Below are positions 23,549 through 30,984 of a DNA stretch of 34,845 nucleotides, one piece after another. The position numbers and the translations under genes were made by a program. Location of the stretch: the NCBI GenBank assembly GCA_964373575.1, contig CAYJVB010000006.1:1-34845 (forward strand). The letters are read 5' to 3'. Numbering within the stretch: the stretch's first letter is position 1; each line of letters starts with the position of its first letter. The notes under the pieces were generated by a model, which saw nothing but the letters and a program-made list of their open reading frames with translations, ran no database searches and was not told where the DNA came from. The DNA is from CAYJVB01 sp964373575 (GTDB lineage: Archaea > Aenigmatarchaeota > Aenigmatarchaeia > CG10238-14).

Positions 23549-24088
23549 ATGCCTAGACTTTTTACATGTGTATGGATACCTGATACTGTTAAAGATAAAA
23601 TAACCGACTTTCAGGATAAAATGAAGGTGGTTTCAATGGGTGTAAAATTCATAGAACCAGAAAATCTTCATATTACTATTACTTTTTTATGTGAGAAGGA
23701 TGAAAATGAAATAAGAGATATTTCTGAAAGATTGGATAAAGTGACTAAAAATTCACGAAAATTTCACGTGAAATTAGAAGGGCTGAGAATAATTCCGTCT
23801 GAAAACTATATTAGAGTAATCGGCGTTAAATTAAATCCTGAACATGATTTCCAAGCGCTTGTCCGTAATATTTCAGCTGTACTTGGTGGAGATTCTCACC
23901 ACGATAACAAAATGACTTTGTGTAGGGTAAGAAACATTAACAATCGTAGTGAGATTTTGAATTTCATTAAAAAAAACGCAAGTGTGACCTTTGGTGAAGT
24001 TAAAGTTGAAAGTGTATCACTTGTTAAAAGTGTTCTAACTGATAAAGGCCCTATTTATGAAACAATTCATAAATCTTTTTTGGGCTGA
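23549..24088 (+). CDS. thpR: ThpR/LigT-family RNA 2',3'-cyclic phosphodiesterase, second catalytic histidine missing
   Basis: Members open 2',3'-cyclic phosphate RNA ends using two HxT/S motifs. 179 residues. The first motif is intact (NLHITITFL, H41 and T43). The second, expected as PHxTLxR, reads NKMTLCR, so lysine 121 replaces the histidine; the two histidines just before it (SHHDN) are out of register by four residues. The overall 2H fold is otherwise clear (FHVKLEGL, YIRVIGVKL). Activity may be lost or altered. ATG 23549 lies about 28 bases after ATTTAAATG, suggesting a leaderless message. Confidence 0.85.
   Translation: MPRLFTCVWIPDTVKDKITDFQDKMKVVSMGVKFIEPENLHITITFLCEKDENEIRDISERLDKVTKNSRKFHVKLEGLRIIPSENYIRVIGVKLNPEHDFQALVRNISAVLGGDSHHDNKMTLCRVRNINNRSEILNFIKKNASVTFGEVKVESVSLVKSVLTDKGPIYETIHKSFLG
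23763..23772. repeat. TTCACGTGAA palindrome, copy 3
   Basis: Sits in the thpR coding region within a longer symmetric AATTTCACGTGAAATT (23760-23775), with an extra half-site TTCACGAA at 23752-23759. Its position inside a gene argues against an ordinary promoter operator. Confidence 0.7.
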
Positions 24089-24454
24089 ATGAAAGAAAAG
24101 ACGTTGGTTTATTTATGTTTGGTAATTGCTATCATCGGTATAATAATTATGTTCTTGTCGAATAAAATTTTTCAGCCTAAATTGATTATGATTTCTGATC
24201 TAAGTGGTGAGCATAATTTCGTTAAAATTCAAGGGAAAGTTGAGGGTGTTGTTATTTCAAAAAGTGGTACTACTTTTATTAAACTATCTGACTCGACGGG
24301 GGTAATTGATGTCGTTGTTTTCAAAGATAGTATAGTACTGTCTGATCTTACAAAAGGTATGGAAGTTGAGGTCATAGGTAAACCTGATTTTTACAAAGAT
24401 AAACTTGAAGTTATTGCTACTGACATTCAGATGCTCAATTCTGAACGAGTGTAA
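24089..24454 (+). CDS. Membrane-anchored OB-fold protein
   Basis: 121 residues. One N-terminal membrane segment (about 5-24) and a beta-barrel of the OB type (about 32-115: NFVKIQGKVEGVVISKSGTTFIKLSDSTGVIDVVVF, then KGMEVEVIGKPDFYKDKLEVIA). The pattern resembles tRNA_anti-like and YgiW-like nucleic-acid- or ligand-binding OB domains; if the anchor is a signal anchor, the domain is outside the cell. It begins immediately after the thpR stop, and its end overlaps dnaG by 28 bases on the other strand. Confidence 0.72.
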   Translation: MKEKTLVYLCLVIAIIGIIIMFLSNKIFQPKLIMISDLSGEHNFVKIQGKVEGVVISKSGTTFIKLSDSTGVIDVVVFKDSIVLSDLTKGMEVEVIGKPDFYKDKLEVIATDIQMLNSERV

Positions 24455-25593
24455 ATAATTGTACTTTTAGATTTTAACGTCTTATCTGTCGATTCACTGA
24501 TTAGAAAATTTATACTGCATGCTTCAGCTACTTTTATCATATCATCAGTAATAGTACCATCTACGATAACTATTTTTGCATCTTTGAGTTCTTTACTTTC
24601 TTTTAGGAATCTATTCAGGGGTAGTTTTCCTTCCATTTTCATTTTTTCATTAAAAATGTATGCCGCTCTTGTGCCAATCATTTTATCTAATATATCAAGC
24701 GCTTTTTCTTTTATTTTAGGCTCTAGGGTTTTGTGAATTTTTTTCTCAGAAACTATTTTCTTCTCAACAGTCTTATGTTTTGTTGACGTAGCCGCTACTT
24801 TATTTTTTTTTCTTAGTGCATTATGTATTTCTTTGTTTGTTAACTCTTCAACTTCCTTTCCGTCAGGTGCCCTAACAATATTATCTATTTTTATAAGATG
24901 CATTAATTCCTTTAATATTAAATCCCCACCTCTATCACCGTCAAGAAATACTGTCACCTTTTTTCCTCGTGTTATGCCCGACAGTTGTTCTGGAATTGTG
25001 GTTCCGCCAACAGCCACAGCATTCTTTATTCCATTTCTCAAGAGATTTATTACGTCCGCTCTCCCTTCAACTACTATTACTTCATCTGAGTCCATAACAT
25101 TAGGTCCGCACTCCAGTCCCTTGTATTCAGTAATTTCTGATGTTCTTACAGACTCTTTTACACTCTCTGTTAAAACTTCTGATTCAGGAGCTTGTTCTAT
25201 AAGTTTTTCCAGAATCTCTTTTGCCCTGTCGACAACATAATCTCTTTTTGCCGTTCTTATGTCTTTGACAACATTAACTTTAATCTGGGATTCACATGGA
25301 CCTATTCTTTCTATTGTTTCTATAGCAGCAGCTATCAAAGCCGTTTCGGAACCATCCAAGCTAGATGGTATTGTGATAGATCCCGTTGTTCCTCCTTTGT
25401 CGGTTTTAATATTTACTTCTATTCTACCTATTCTACCAGTTTTTTGTAATTCTCTTAAATCCATATCCTGTCCTAGCAAGCCTTCAGTCTGACCAAAAAT
25501 AGCCCCAATTACGTCTGGTTTCTCGACTACACCATTTGCGGTGAAACTTGCTTCTATCAAATACTTGATAGTTGATTGTGCTAGTTTTCCCAT
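24427..25593 (-). CDS. dnaG: Archaeal DnaG-type primase (Toprim domain)
   Basis: 388 residues from ATG 25593, chosen because AGGAGG (25603-25608) lies nine bases upstream; ATG 25602 abuts that motif and is less likely. The archaeal N-terminal domain is clear (AQSTIKYLIEASFTANGVVEKPDVIGAIFGQTEGLLG). The Toprim domain has VVEGRADV (E176) and VTVFLDGDRGG (D218, D220), followed by a basic low-complexity region and a C-terminal domain. Archaeal DnaG can prime DNA in vitro and is also found with the exosome as an RNA-binding subunit. Its 5' end overlaps the small Toprim gene by 110 bases. Confidence 0.95.
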   Translation of the reverse strand: MGKLAQSTIKYLIEASFTANGVVEKPDVIGAIFGQTEGLLGQDMDLRELQKTGRIGRIEVNIKTDKGGTTGSITIPSSLDGSETALIAAAIETIERIGPCESQIKVNVVKDIRTAKRDYVVDRAKEILEKLIEQAPESEVLTESVKESVRTSEITEYKGLECGPNVMDSDEVIVVEGRADVINLLRNGIKNAVAVGGTTIPEQLSGITRGKKVTVFLDGDRGGDLILKELMHLIKIDNIVRAPDGKEVEELTNKEIHNALRKKNKVAATSTKHKTVEKKIVSEKKIHKTLEPKIKEKALDILDKMIGTRAAYIFNEKMKMEGKLPLNRFLKESKELKDAKIVIVDGTITDDMIKVAEACSINFLISESTDKTLKSKSTIIYTRSELSI

Positions 25594-25948
25594 TGTAAAC
25601 ATCCTCCTTTAGTTTTGAAATTTTAATTAATTCTTCGATTTTACTCACCTTGAAGAAATCTCTAAATTTTTTCCTTAAGATTGGATTAAACTTCATTTTA
25701 TGTTTTTCAAAGAGTTTGGAAATTTTAGATTTTTTATTTTCGCCCTCTTCATCGAAGTCAGTCAAAATGATGTATTTTTTATCTTCTGGTAATTTAGAAA
25801 TGAAACTGTCTATCGCGTTTCCAGAGATGTCGACTACATCATCAAAACCTAAGCCATTTAAGGCTTTTTTATCTTTTTTACCTTCGACGATTAGAGTAAA
25901 CTCTGTTAAAGTGCTCACTAATTGATCCAAGTCATAAGGGATGAGCAT
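25484..25948 (-). CDS. Small stand-alone Toprim protein, C-terminus running into dnaG
   Basis: 154 residues from ATG 25948; a TTG three codons upstream is less likely. The Toprim core is present: LIVEGKKDKKALNGLGF, then YIILTDFDEEGENKK (DxD), as in RNase M5-like small Toprim proteins that often neighbour archaeal dnaG. The last roughly 36 residues are read from within dnaG in another frame (DRSKFHRKWCSRETRRNWGY) and look random, so the native stop near the dnaG start was probably lost. A TTTAAATA box about 30 bases ahead suggests a leaderless transcript covering both genes. Confidence 0.8.
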   Translation of the reverse strand: MLIPYDLDQLVSTLTEFTLIVEGKKDKKALNGLGFDDVVDISGNAIDSFISKLPEDKKYIILTDFDEEGENKKSKISKLFEKHKMKFNPILRKKFRDFFKVSKIEELIKISKLKEDVYNGKTSTINYQVFDRSKFHRKWCSRETRRNWGYFWSD

Positions 25949-26052
25949 GATAATCAATTTCTTATTGAAAATGGGGATATTTAAAGCTGTTTGTTGAGGT
26001 TAGTGTTGCATTATCCCACATTAATTTCCTTCTAGAAAATTTAATTTATCAT

Positions 26053-26910
26053 CTAAGATCTAATTTTTCCTAATATATCTCTTTCTGTTATTATACCTTT
26101 TAGATTACCGTTTGTTGTAACTATTAAACCTCCAAGACGATATTGAATAAGAAGTTCTATTGCTTTGGATATATCTGCCTCTGGAGATATTGTATAAATG
26201 GTTTTTATCATACTATCGTTAATATTTGATAGCAGATTATTTTTCTTGAAATTGGCAGTTTTAATTAAATTCAAGCAAAGTCTATCAGTGACAAGTCCGG
26301 TTAATTTTTTATTATCAACTATTGGTAACTTTCTGTATCGTGTATTAACTAATAGATTTAATATATCATAGATTCTGCTGGGTGATGTAAAAAATGGTTT
26401 GTGCGTCATAGCTTCTTCAATTGTAATATTAAATTTTTCTCCAAGAAAGAGCTTACATACATCGTGTTCTGTTATTAGGCCTAGTAATGACATTCTTTCA
26501 TTGACAACTGGAAAACCCCCTCTTCTTGCGAATTTGAATTTCTTTAATACTTCGCCTATTGGTTTTTCGGAATAAGTAAAAATTACATCTCTACTCATGA
26601 TCTCGGTAACTTTTTTGTTAAAATCTATTTCTCTTAAGAATGCGTCGAGTATGTCCATTACTGTGACTATGCCGATAACTGTTTCCCTTCTTTTTGGAAA
26701 TCTTTTAACTGAAACGACTGGAAATCTTCTAAAACCTGTCTTAAGTGCCTTATCTATGACTTTGTAAATTGTATCGTATTCGTTTACATATTCTACATTT
26801 CTTACAGCGTAATTAATAACAGCGTTGTTAAAATCTATTCCAGGATTTTTCAGGCTAGGTGTATGCAGTTCATTTCTAGGACTCGTAATTAAATGTTCTC
26901 TTCTCTGCAT
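26053..26910 (-). CDS. Protein with four CBS domains
   Basis: 285 residues made of two Bateman pairs. CBS units start near 33, 103, 160 and 225, with TVIGIVTVMDILDAF, LLGLITEHDVCKLF, LTGLVTDRLCLNLI and LKGIITERDILGKI as their closing strands. CBS pairs bind adenosine nucleotides such as AMP, ATP or SAM and report energy state to partners; no effector domain is attached. It starts inside the end of the next CBS gene upstream (22-base overlap), so the two are translated together. Confidence 0.9.
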   Translation of the reverse strand: MQRREHLITSPRNELHTPSLKNPGIDFNNAVINYAVRNVEYVNEYDTIYKVIDKALKTGFRRFPVVSVKRFPKRRETVIGIVTVMDILDAFLREIDFNKKVTEIMSRDVIFTYSEKPIGEVLKKFKFARRGGFPVVNERMSLLGLITEHDVCKLFLGEKFNITIEEAMTHKPFFTSPSRIYDILNLLVNTRYRKLPIVDNKKLTGLVTDRLCLNLIKTANFKKNNLLSNINDSMIKTIYTISPEADISKAIELLIQYRLGGLIVTTNGNLKGIITERDILGKIRS

Positions 26911-27467
26911 TCGTTACAAACCCACTGTTCATCTTGAAATGTTAATTCTTCTGAATAATTACCACAATTTTCACAAATACCTGATGTTTCGCCTTCTACA
27001 AATGTTGGTTCTTTCTCCCTCATTAATAGTCTTGCTTCTAATAAATCCATCATTGCTGGCGTGCTTTTAGCTATGTCTGTAGTTGTAAGGATGCCGACTA
27101 TTTTTCCGTTACTTATTACAGGTATTCTCTTTACCCTATGTCTCTTCATTTTCATCACTGCATCTTCAACTTTGTCGTTTGGAGATGAAAATATTAAAGG
27201 TGTTGTCATAATGTCTTTTGCTTTTAGTTTCTTGGGATCTTTCGCTGGGGCAACAATCCTTTTAGTTAAATCGGTATCTGTGACTATGCCGATTGGTTTA
27301 TAGTTTTTAATTACTACTACAGTACCGACTCTTCGATTAGACATAAATTTTGCTATATTTTGTGCTGTTGTATTCATCTCAACTGTAACTGGGCTTTTGG
27401 TCATTATATCTCCTATTGTTATATCACGTCGTAAAGGATTAATTCTCCTTAGAATTTGTTTAATCAT
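26889..27467 (-). CDS. CBS-pair protein with C-terminal zinc ribbon
   Basis: 192 residues. Two CBS domains (about 17-75 and 83-140; PIGIVTDTDLTKRI and IVGILTTTDIAK) followed by a rubredoxin-like zinc ribbon (CENCGNY and CNECRE, about 164-188). This combination is common in archaea and is thought to sense nucleotides, but partners are mostly unknown. First gene of a two-gene operon with the four-CBS protein. Confidence 0.9.
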   Translation of the reverse strand: MIKQILRRINPLRRDITIGDIMTKSPVTVEMNTTAQNIAKFMSNRRVGTVVVIKNYKPIGIVTDTDLTKRIVAPAKDPKKLKAKDIMTTPLIFSSPNDKVEDAVMKMKRHRVKRIPVISNGKIVGILTTTDIAKSTPAMMDLLEARLLMREKEPTFVEGETSGICENCGNYSEELTFQDEQWVCNECREENI

Positions 27468-27521
27468 GTTAATCTAATTTTATTTTATTTTAGAAATATT
27501 TATAATATTAAGTGATCATGT

Positions 27522-27824
27522 ATGAGAAAGGGTTACCGGGCAGAATATTTGGTAAAACAGAAGTTAAAAGAGATGTATGGGGAGCAAAATGTTTTGAAAA
27601 TAGCTATAGGTGGAAGTGCTGATTTTTTAGTTCTTAGCCCAAATGAAAACAAAATTGAGAAGATTGTTGAAGTTAAGCAGACTGCTAAAAATAAGTATTA
27701 TCCTCGAGAAAATGAAAAGGTGCAATTGGAATTGATTAAGAAGCTTGCTATTGAGCATAATGTTCCTGTTGAGATATGGATAAAATTTAAGAACAGAAAA
27801 GATTTTGAAGTTGTGAGTTTATAG
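27522..27824 (+). CDS. hjc: Holliday junction resolvase Hjc-like nuclease
   Basis: 100 residues. The restriction-endonuclease-like core of archaeal Hjc is visible: GYRAEYLVKQKL (E8), GGSADFLVLS (D), VEVKQTAKNKYY (E-x-K), and the C-terminal helix/strand PVEIWIKFKNR. It is a little shorter than typical Hjc (120-130). ATG 27522 follows ATATTTATAA (about 27496-27505) at leaderless distance. An alternative is another small PD-(D/E)XK nuclease of unknown role. Confidence 0.78.
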   Translation: MRKGYRAEYLVKQKLKEMYGEQNVLKIAIGGSADFLVLSPNENKIEKIVEVKQTAKNKYYPRENEKVQLELIKKLAIEHNVPVEIWIKFKNRKDFEVVSL

Positions 27825-27831
27825 TGATTGT

Positions 27832-28515
27832 ATGAAAATACTTGTCATTGGAGATAATCATAATGATATTGAGAACATGTTGATATTCCTAGATAAAATT
27901 GGTGGCGCTGGTTTTGATGTTATTGTTTATTCTGGGGATTTTACTGATGTTAATACACCAAAAGGGTTTACACAGGAAGATATAGCAAAGCTGTTGGTTG
28001 AAGAGTTGAGAGCTTTTAACAAGCCTATTGTTGCGATTCCTGGAAATAATGACACAAACGGTATTATAAATCTTATTGATAAAGAGGGTGTTAGTATTCA
28101 TGGTAAGGGGATGGTGATTAAGGATGTTGGGTTTTGTGGATATGGGGGGGCGAAGACGCCGTTTAAAACTGCTATTGAGCCTAGTGATGATGAATTAAGA
28201 AGCGGGTTGAATAGAGGGTGGATGGATGTTGAGAAGGCCAAAGTTAAAGTGTTGGTTGCTCATAATCCGCCGTTCAATACAAGATTGGATATGGTTTCAT
28301 TTGGAACTCATGTTGGCTCGAGGGTTGTAAGAGAGTTTATTGAGAATAAGAGGCCTGTTGCTGCGGTTTCTGCTCATATACACGAGGCGAGAGGGACGGA
28401 TAGGTTGGGAGACACGTTATTACTTAATGCTGGTAGGGTTTCTGAGGGTTATTATGGGCTGATAGAGATTAAGAATGGTATTGCTGAAGGTAATGTGCTT
28501 AATGTAACTGGGTAA
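27832..28515 (+). CDS. Calcineurin-like metallophosphoesterase
   Basis: 227 residues. Complete metallophosphoesterase motif set: GDNHND (D, H), YSGDFTD, PGNND, VLVAHNPPF and SAHIHEARG. The family hydrolyses phosphomonoesters or diesters with two metal ions; the short archaeal form here is cytoplasmic and its substrate is unknown. It starts eight bases after the hjc-like gene and is likely cotranscribed. Its G-rich codon use (runs such as GGGGGG) differs somewhat from neighbouring A/T-ending genes. Confidence 0.88.
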   Translation: MKILVIGDNHNDIENMLIFLDKIGGAGFDVIVYSGDFTDVNTPKGFTQEDIAKLLVEELRAFNKPIVAIPGNNDTNGIINLIDKEGVSIHGKGMVIKDVGFCGYGGAKTPFKTAIEPSDDELRSGLNRGWMDVEKAKVKVLVAHNPPFNTRLDMVSFGTHVGSRVVREFIENKRPVAAVSAHIHEARGTDRLGDTLLLNAGRVSEGYYGLIEIKNGIAEGNVLNVTG

Positions 28516-28742
28516 GCACTCACCCTATTGGTTCGATTCGAGAATAAGATCCTATTTAATTAAGACACTCTTGAATTTCGTCTGATAATTGTTTTTTATG
28601 TAAAAAATAAATAATATTATTACAATATAACCCTGTTATACATATTTTATTATAATAGAATTTCCATTTGAAACGAAGGGGGGAGAGGGATTATATAGTT
28701 TCCAAGAGAAAAGAGTTTATTTCCTTAGGAGAATAATACTAT
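28516..28742 (+). other. Candidate replication origin upstream of orc1
   Basis: A 227-base, very AT-rich spacer ahead of orc1. It contains AT-only stretches (about 28590-28660), suitable for unwinding, and an origin-recognition-box-like element at 28661-28687. A second weaker TTTCCAAGAGAAA follows at about 28700. In archaea origins commonly lie next to orc1/cdc6 genes. Assigned from these features, not from skew data. Confidence 0.5.
28661..28687 (+). promoter_or_regulatory. Origin-recognition-box-like element, copy 1
   Basis: TTTCCATTTGAAACGAAG followed by a G-run (28678-28683). Archaeal ORBs have a dyad of the type TTCCA-n-TGGAAA followed by a G-string, bound by Orc1/Cdc6. The match includes dyad and G-run in the right order. 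Confidence 0.55.
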
Positions 28743-29951
28743 ATGAACAAATCTATACAAACTATTTTTCAGGAATTCATAACGAAAACAACCCCTATTT
28801 TCAAAAGCAGAGACGCTTTAACATCCCATTTTACTCCTGATAATATACCCCATAGAAACCAACATATTAACGCTATAGCTTCAATAGTTGCTCCAGCTTT
28901 AAAAGGGGGAAAGCCTTCTAATATCTTTATATATGGTTTGACAGGTACAGGGAAGACCCTTATATCAAGATATGTTGCTGAGGAGCTTGAAAAAATGTCG
29001 AAACAAGGTCCACACGAAGTTAAAGCGGTTTATGTTAACTGTAAAATGAAGAAAGTAGCTGACACTGAATACAGATTAATTGCAGAACTAGTTAGGATGT
29101 TTGGTATAGAAATACCAGCCACGGGGTTGCCAACTGAAGTCGTCTATCAAACGTTCTTTTCAACCATTGACTCTAAAGAATGGAATGTAATAATAATTTT
29201 GGATGAAATTGACGTTTTGGTTAAAAAAATGGGTGACAGCTTTCTTTATAATTTAACTCGCATTAATCAAGAACTTAAAAGGGCAAAAGTATCAATATTA
29301 GGTATAACTAATGATTTACAATTTATTGATTTACTAGACGCTAGAGTTAAAAGTTCCTTAGGCGAAGAAGAGATATTATTTTCACCATATAATGCAATTG
29401 AGCTGCAAGACATACTAAAGCATAGGGCTGAGCTTAGTTTTTATTCTGGGGTTTTGTCGGAAGAGGTTATTCCCAAATGTGCAGCGCTTGCTGCTCAGGA
29501 ACACGGTGATGCTAGAAGAGCATTAGACCTGCTTAGGGTAGCTGGAGAAATTGTAGAGAGGAATAATGAGAACAAGATTACAGAAAAACATGTAGATATA
29601 GCACAAGAGAAAATAGATTATGATAGATTAATAGAGTCAGTTAAATCGTTACCTAAACAGACGAAAGTTGTTTTGTGGTCTGTTATTCAGTTGATAAATC
29701 AAAACAGAGAAGATATACAAACAGGCGATGTTTATAGCATTTATGCTGAAAAATGTAAGGAAAGTGGTCTGTACCCATTAACACAAAGAAGGATTTCTGA
29801 TCTAATTTCTGAACTTGACATGGCAGGTATTATTAATACACAAGTTGTTTCTAGGGGAAGATATGGAAGAACGCGAGAAATTGGGTTAAACATTTCTGAT
29901 GCAGTTAAAGAGAAGACTACTTCTATATTAAACCAAGCTTTAGTGATATGA
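28743..29951 (+). CDS. orc1: Orc1/Cdc6 replication initiator
   Basis: 402 residues. AAA+ ATPase with Walker A GLTGTGKT (65-72), Walker B IIILDEIDVL (151-160), sensor 1 LGITND, and sensor 2 HGDARRALDLL. The C-terminal winged helix is at about 305-395 (TQRRISDLISELDMAGII, RGRYGRTREI). Recognises ORB elements at the origin and loads the MCM helicase. The stop codon overlaps the start of the DP1-like gene (ATGA), and an ORB-like element lies just upstream. Confidence 0.96.
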   Translation: MNKSIQTIFQEFITKTTPIFKSRDALTSHFTPDNIPHRNQHINAIASIVAPALKGGKPSNIFIYGLTGTGKTLISRYVAEELEKMSKQGPHEVKAVYVNCKMKKVADTEYRLIAELVRMFGIEIPATGLPTEVVYQTFFSTIDSKEWNVIIILDEIDVLVKKMGDSFLYNLTRINQELKRAKVSILGITNDLQFIDLLDARVKSSLGEEEILFSPYNAIELQDILKHRAELSFYSGVLSEEVIPKCAALAAQEHGDARRALDLLRVAGEIVERNNENKITEKHVDIAQEKIDYDRLIESVKSLPKQTKVVLWSVIQLINQNREDIQTGDVYSIYAEKCKESGLYPLTQRRISDLISELDMAGIINTQVVSRGRYGRTREIGLNISDAVKEKTTSILNQALVI

Positions 29952-30931
29952 TGGAAGAAAAGGAAATTGTAAAGCTTTTTTTGGATAAAGGATTTCAGTT
30001 GTCAAAGGATGCATTACCTTTAGTTTTAGAGAGCCCTGATTTCATTTTAAATAAACTAATTTCAGCTACACCTAGACCATTTATAGTAACATCTGATCAC
30101 GTCAATAAAATTTTGAATCGTGAAGAGACACCCAAGATGAAAATACTACATGAATATATTCACGTGAACAAACCTGTTGACGTTGAGGAGTATTTTAGGG
30201 ACTTATTAATGGTATTTGAAAGCGCCAAAAAGGTTTTATCAAACAGCAGCGCTTTGGACAAGCTAATTTCTATCAACAAAATAAATGAAAAAACAACTGA
30301 ATTTTCTACTATAGGAATGGTTAGAGAAATACTGCAGAGTAATGTTTTGATTGAAGATCCTACAGGGGAAATACAACTATTTTTTGGTAATGAAATGATA
30401 TCAAAGATAGAAGAGATAGAGGAAGATGATATAATTGGAGTAAAGTGTATAAAAAGGGATGGAAAATTTTATATTATACAGATCGTTTTTTCAGAGATTC
30501 CACTTCAAATCGATATTAAAAAATCTTCTAAAAAGGCATTTTTAGTTTTCTCAATAGTTGCTAATGGAAATATATCGCTGGAACAGGACGAAAATTCGAC
30601 TGTAATGTTTACAATGACACCAGATTCTGATAAATTAACTTTATTTGAGATAAGTGGAATAAAAATCCTAGCAATTCCAAAAAATGTTTTTAAAACAGAG
30701 CAAAATTCCAAAAATCTATTCAGAATTATTAGAAAAAGACAGTTGTCGTTGCTTTCTGTTACGCCATCCTCTTATCTTTTTCTAGATGAGATACCACATA
30801 TTATACTTTCAAATTTATCTCCGAATACTTATAAGAACCACAAAGGGATAACAATCATTTCTAATTCTGATGAAGAGAGATTTTATGTAATAGATTTGAA
30901 GACAAGAGAGGTTCTAGAGAAAACACTATAG
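29948..30931 (+). CDS. DP1-like DNA polymerase D small subunit with degenerate phosphoesterase domain
   Basis: 327 residues, against about 480-700 for DP1. The N-terminal helical region resembles DP1 (KEIVKLFLDKGFQLSKDAL), as does the OB fold (about 120-185: FSTIGMVREILQS, LIEDPTGEIQLFF, DDIIGVKCI). The following domain should hold the Mre11-like active site, but none of its motifs (DxH, GDxxD, GNHD, GHxH) is present. The expected first strand reads KAFLVFSIVANGN and the GHxH region reads PHIILSNLS, before a DP1-like end (ERFYVIDLKTREV). It appears to be an inactive structural B-subunit. It overlaps orc1 by four bases, the place DP1 holds in many euryarchaea, and precedes polB. Confidence 0.75.
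   Translation: MMEEKEIVKLFLDKGFQLSKDALPLVLESPDFILNKLISATPRPFIVTSDHVNKILNREETPKMKILHEYIHVNKPVDVEEYFRDLLMVFESAKKVLSNSSALDKLISINKINEKTTEFSTIGMVREILQSNVLIEDPTGEIQLFFGNEMISKIEEIEEDDIIGVKCIKRDGKFYIIQIVFSEIPLQIDIKKSSKKAFLVFSIVANGNISLEQDENSTVMFTMTPDSDKLTLFEISGIKILAIPKNVFKTEQNSKNLFRIIRKRQLSLLSVTPSSYLFLDEIPHIILSNLSPNTYKNHKGITIISNSDEERFYVIDLKTREVLEKTL
30159..30168. repeat. TTCACGTGAA palindrome, copy 4
   Basis: Exact copy within the DP1-like gene, 1.5 kb downstream of the putative origin. See the other three copies at 22011, 23500 and 23763. Confidence 0.7.
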
Positions 30932-30984
30932 ACATATTCTCCAATCAATAACTCATTTAAGAATTAACATTACATATTATTCCT

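Noticed and set aside
27832..28515. Metallophosphoesterase gene as a recent foreign acquisition because of G-rich codons
   Set aside because: The codon bias difference is mild, the family is common in archaea, and it sits snugly behind hjc. Composition alone is not enough.
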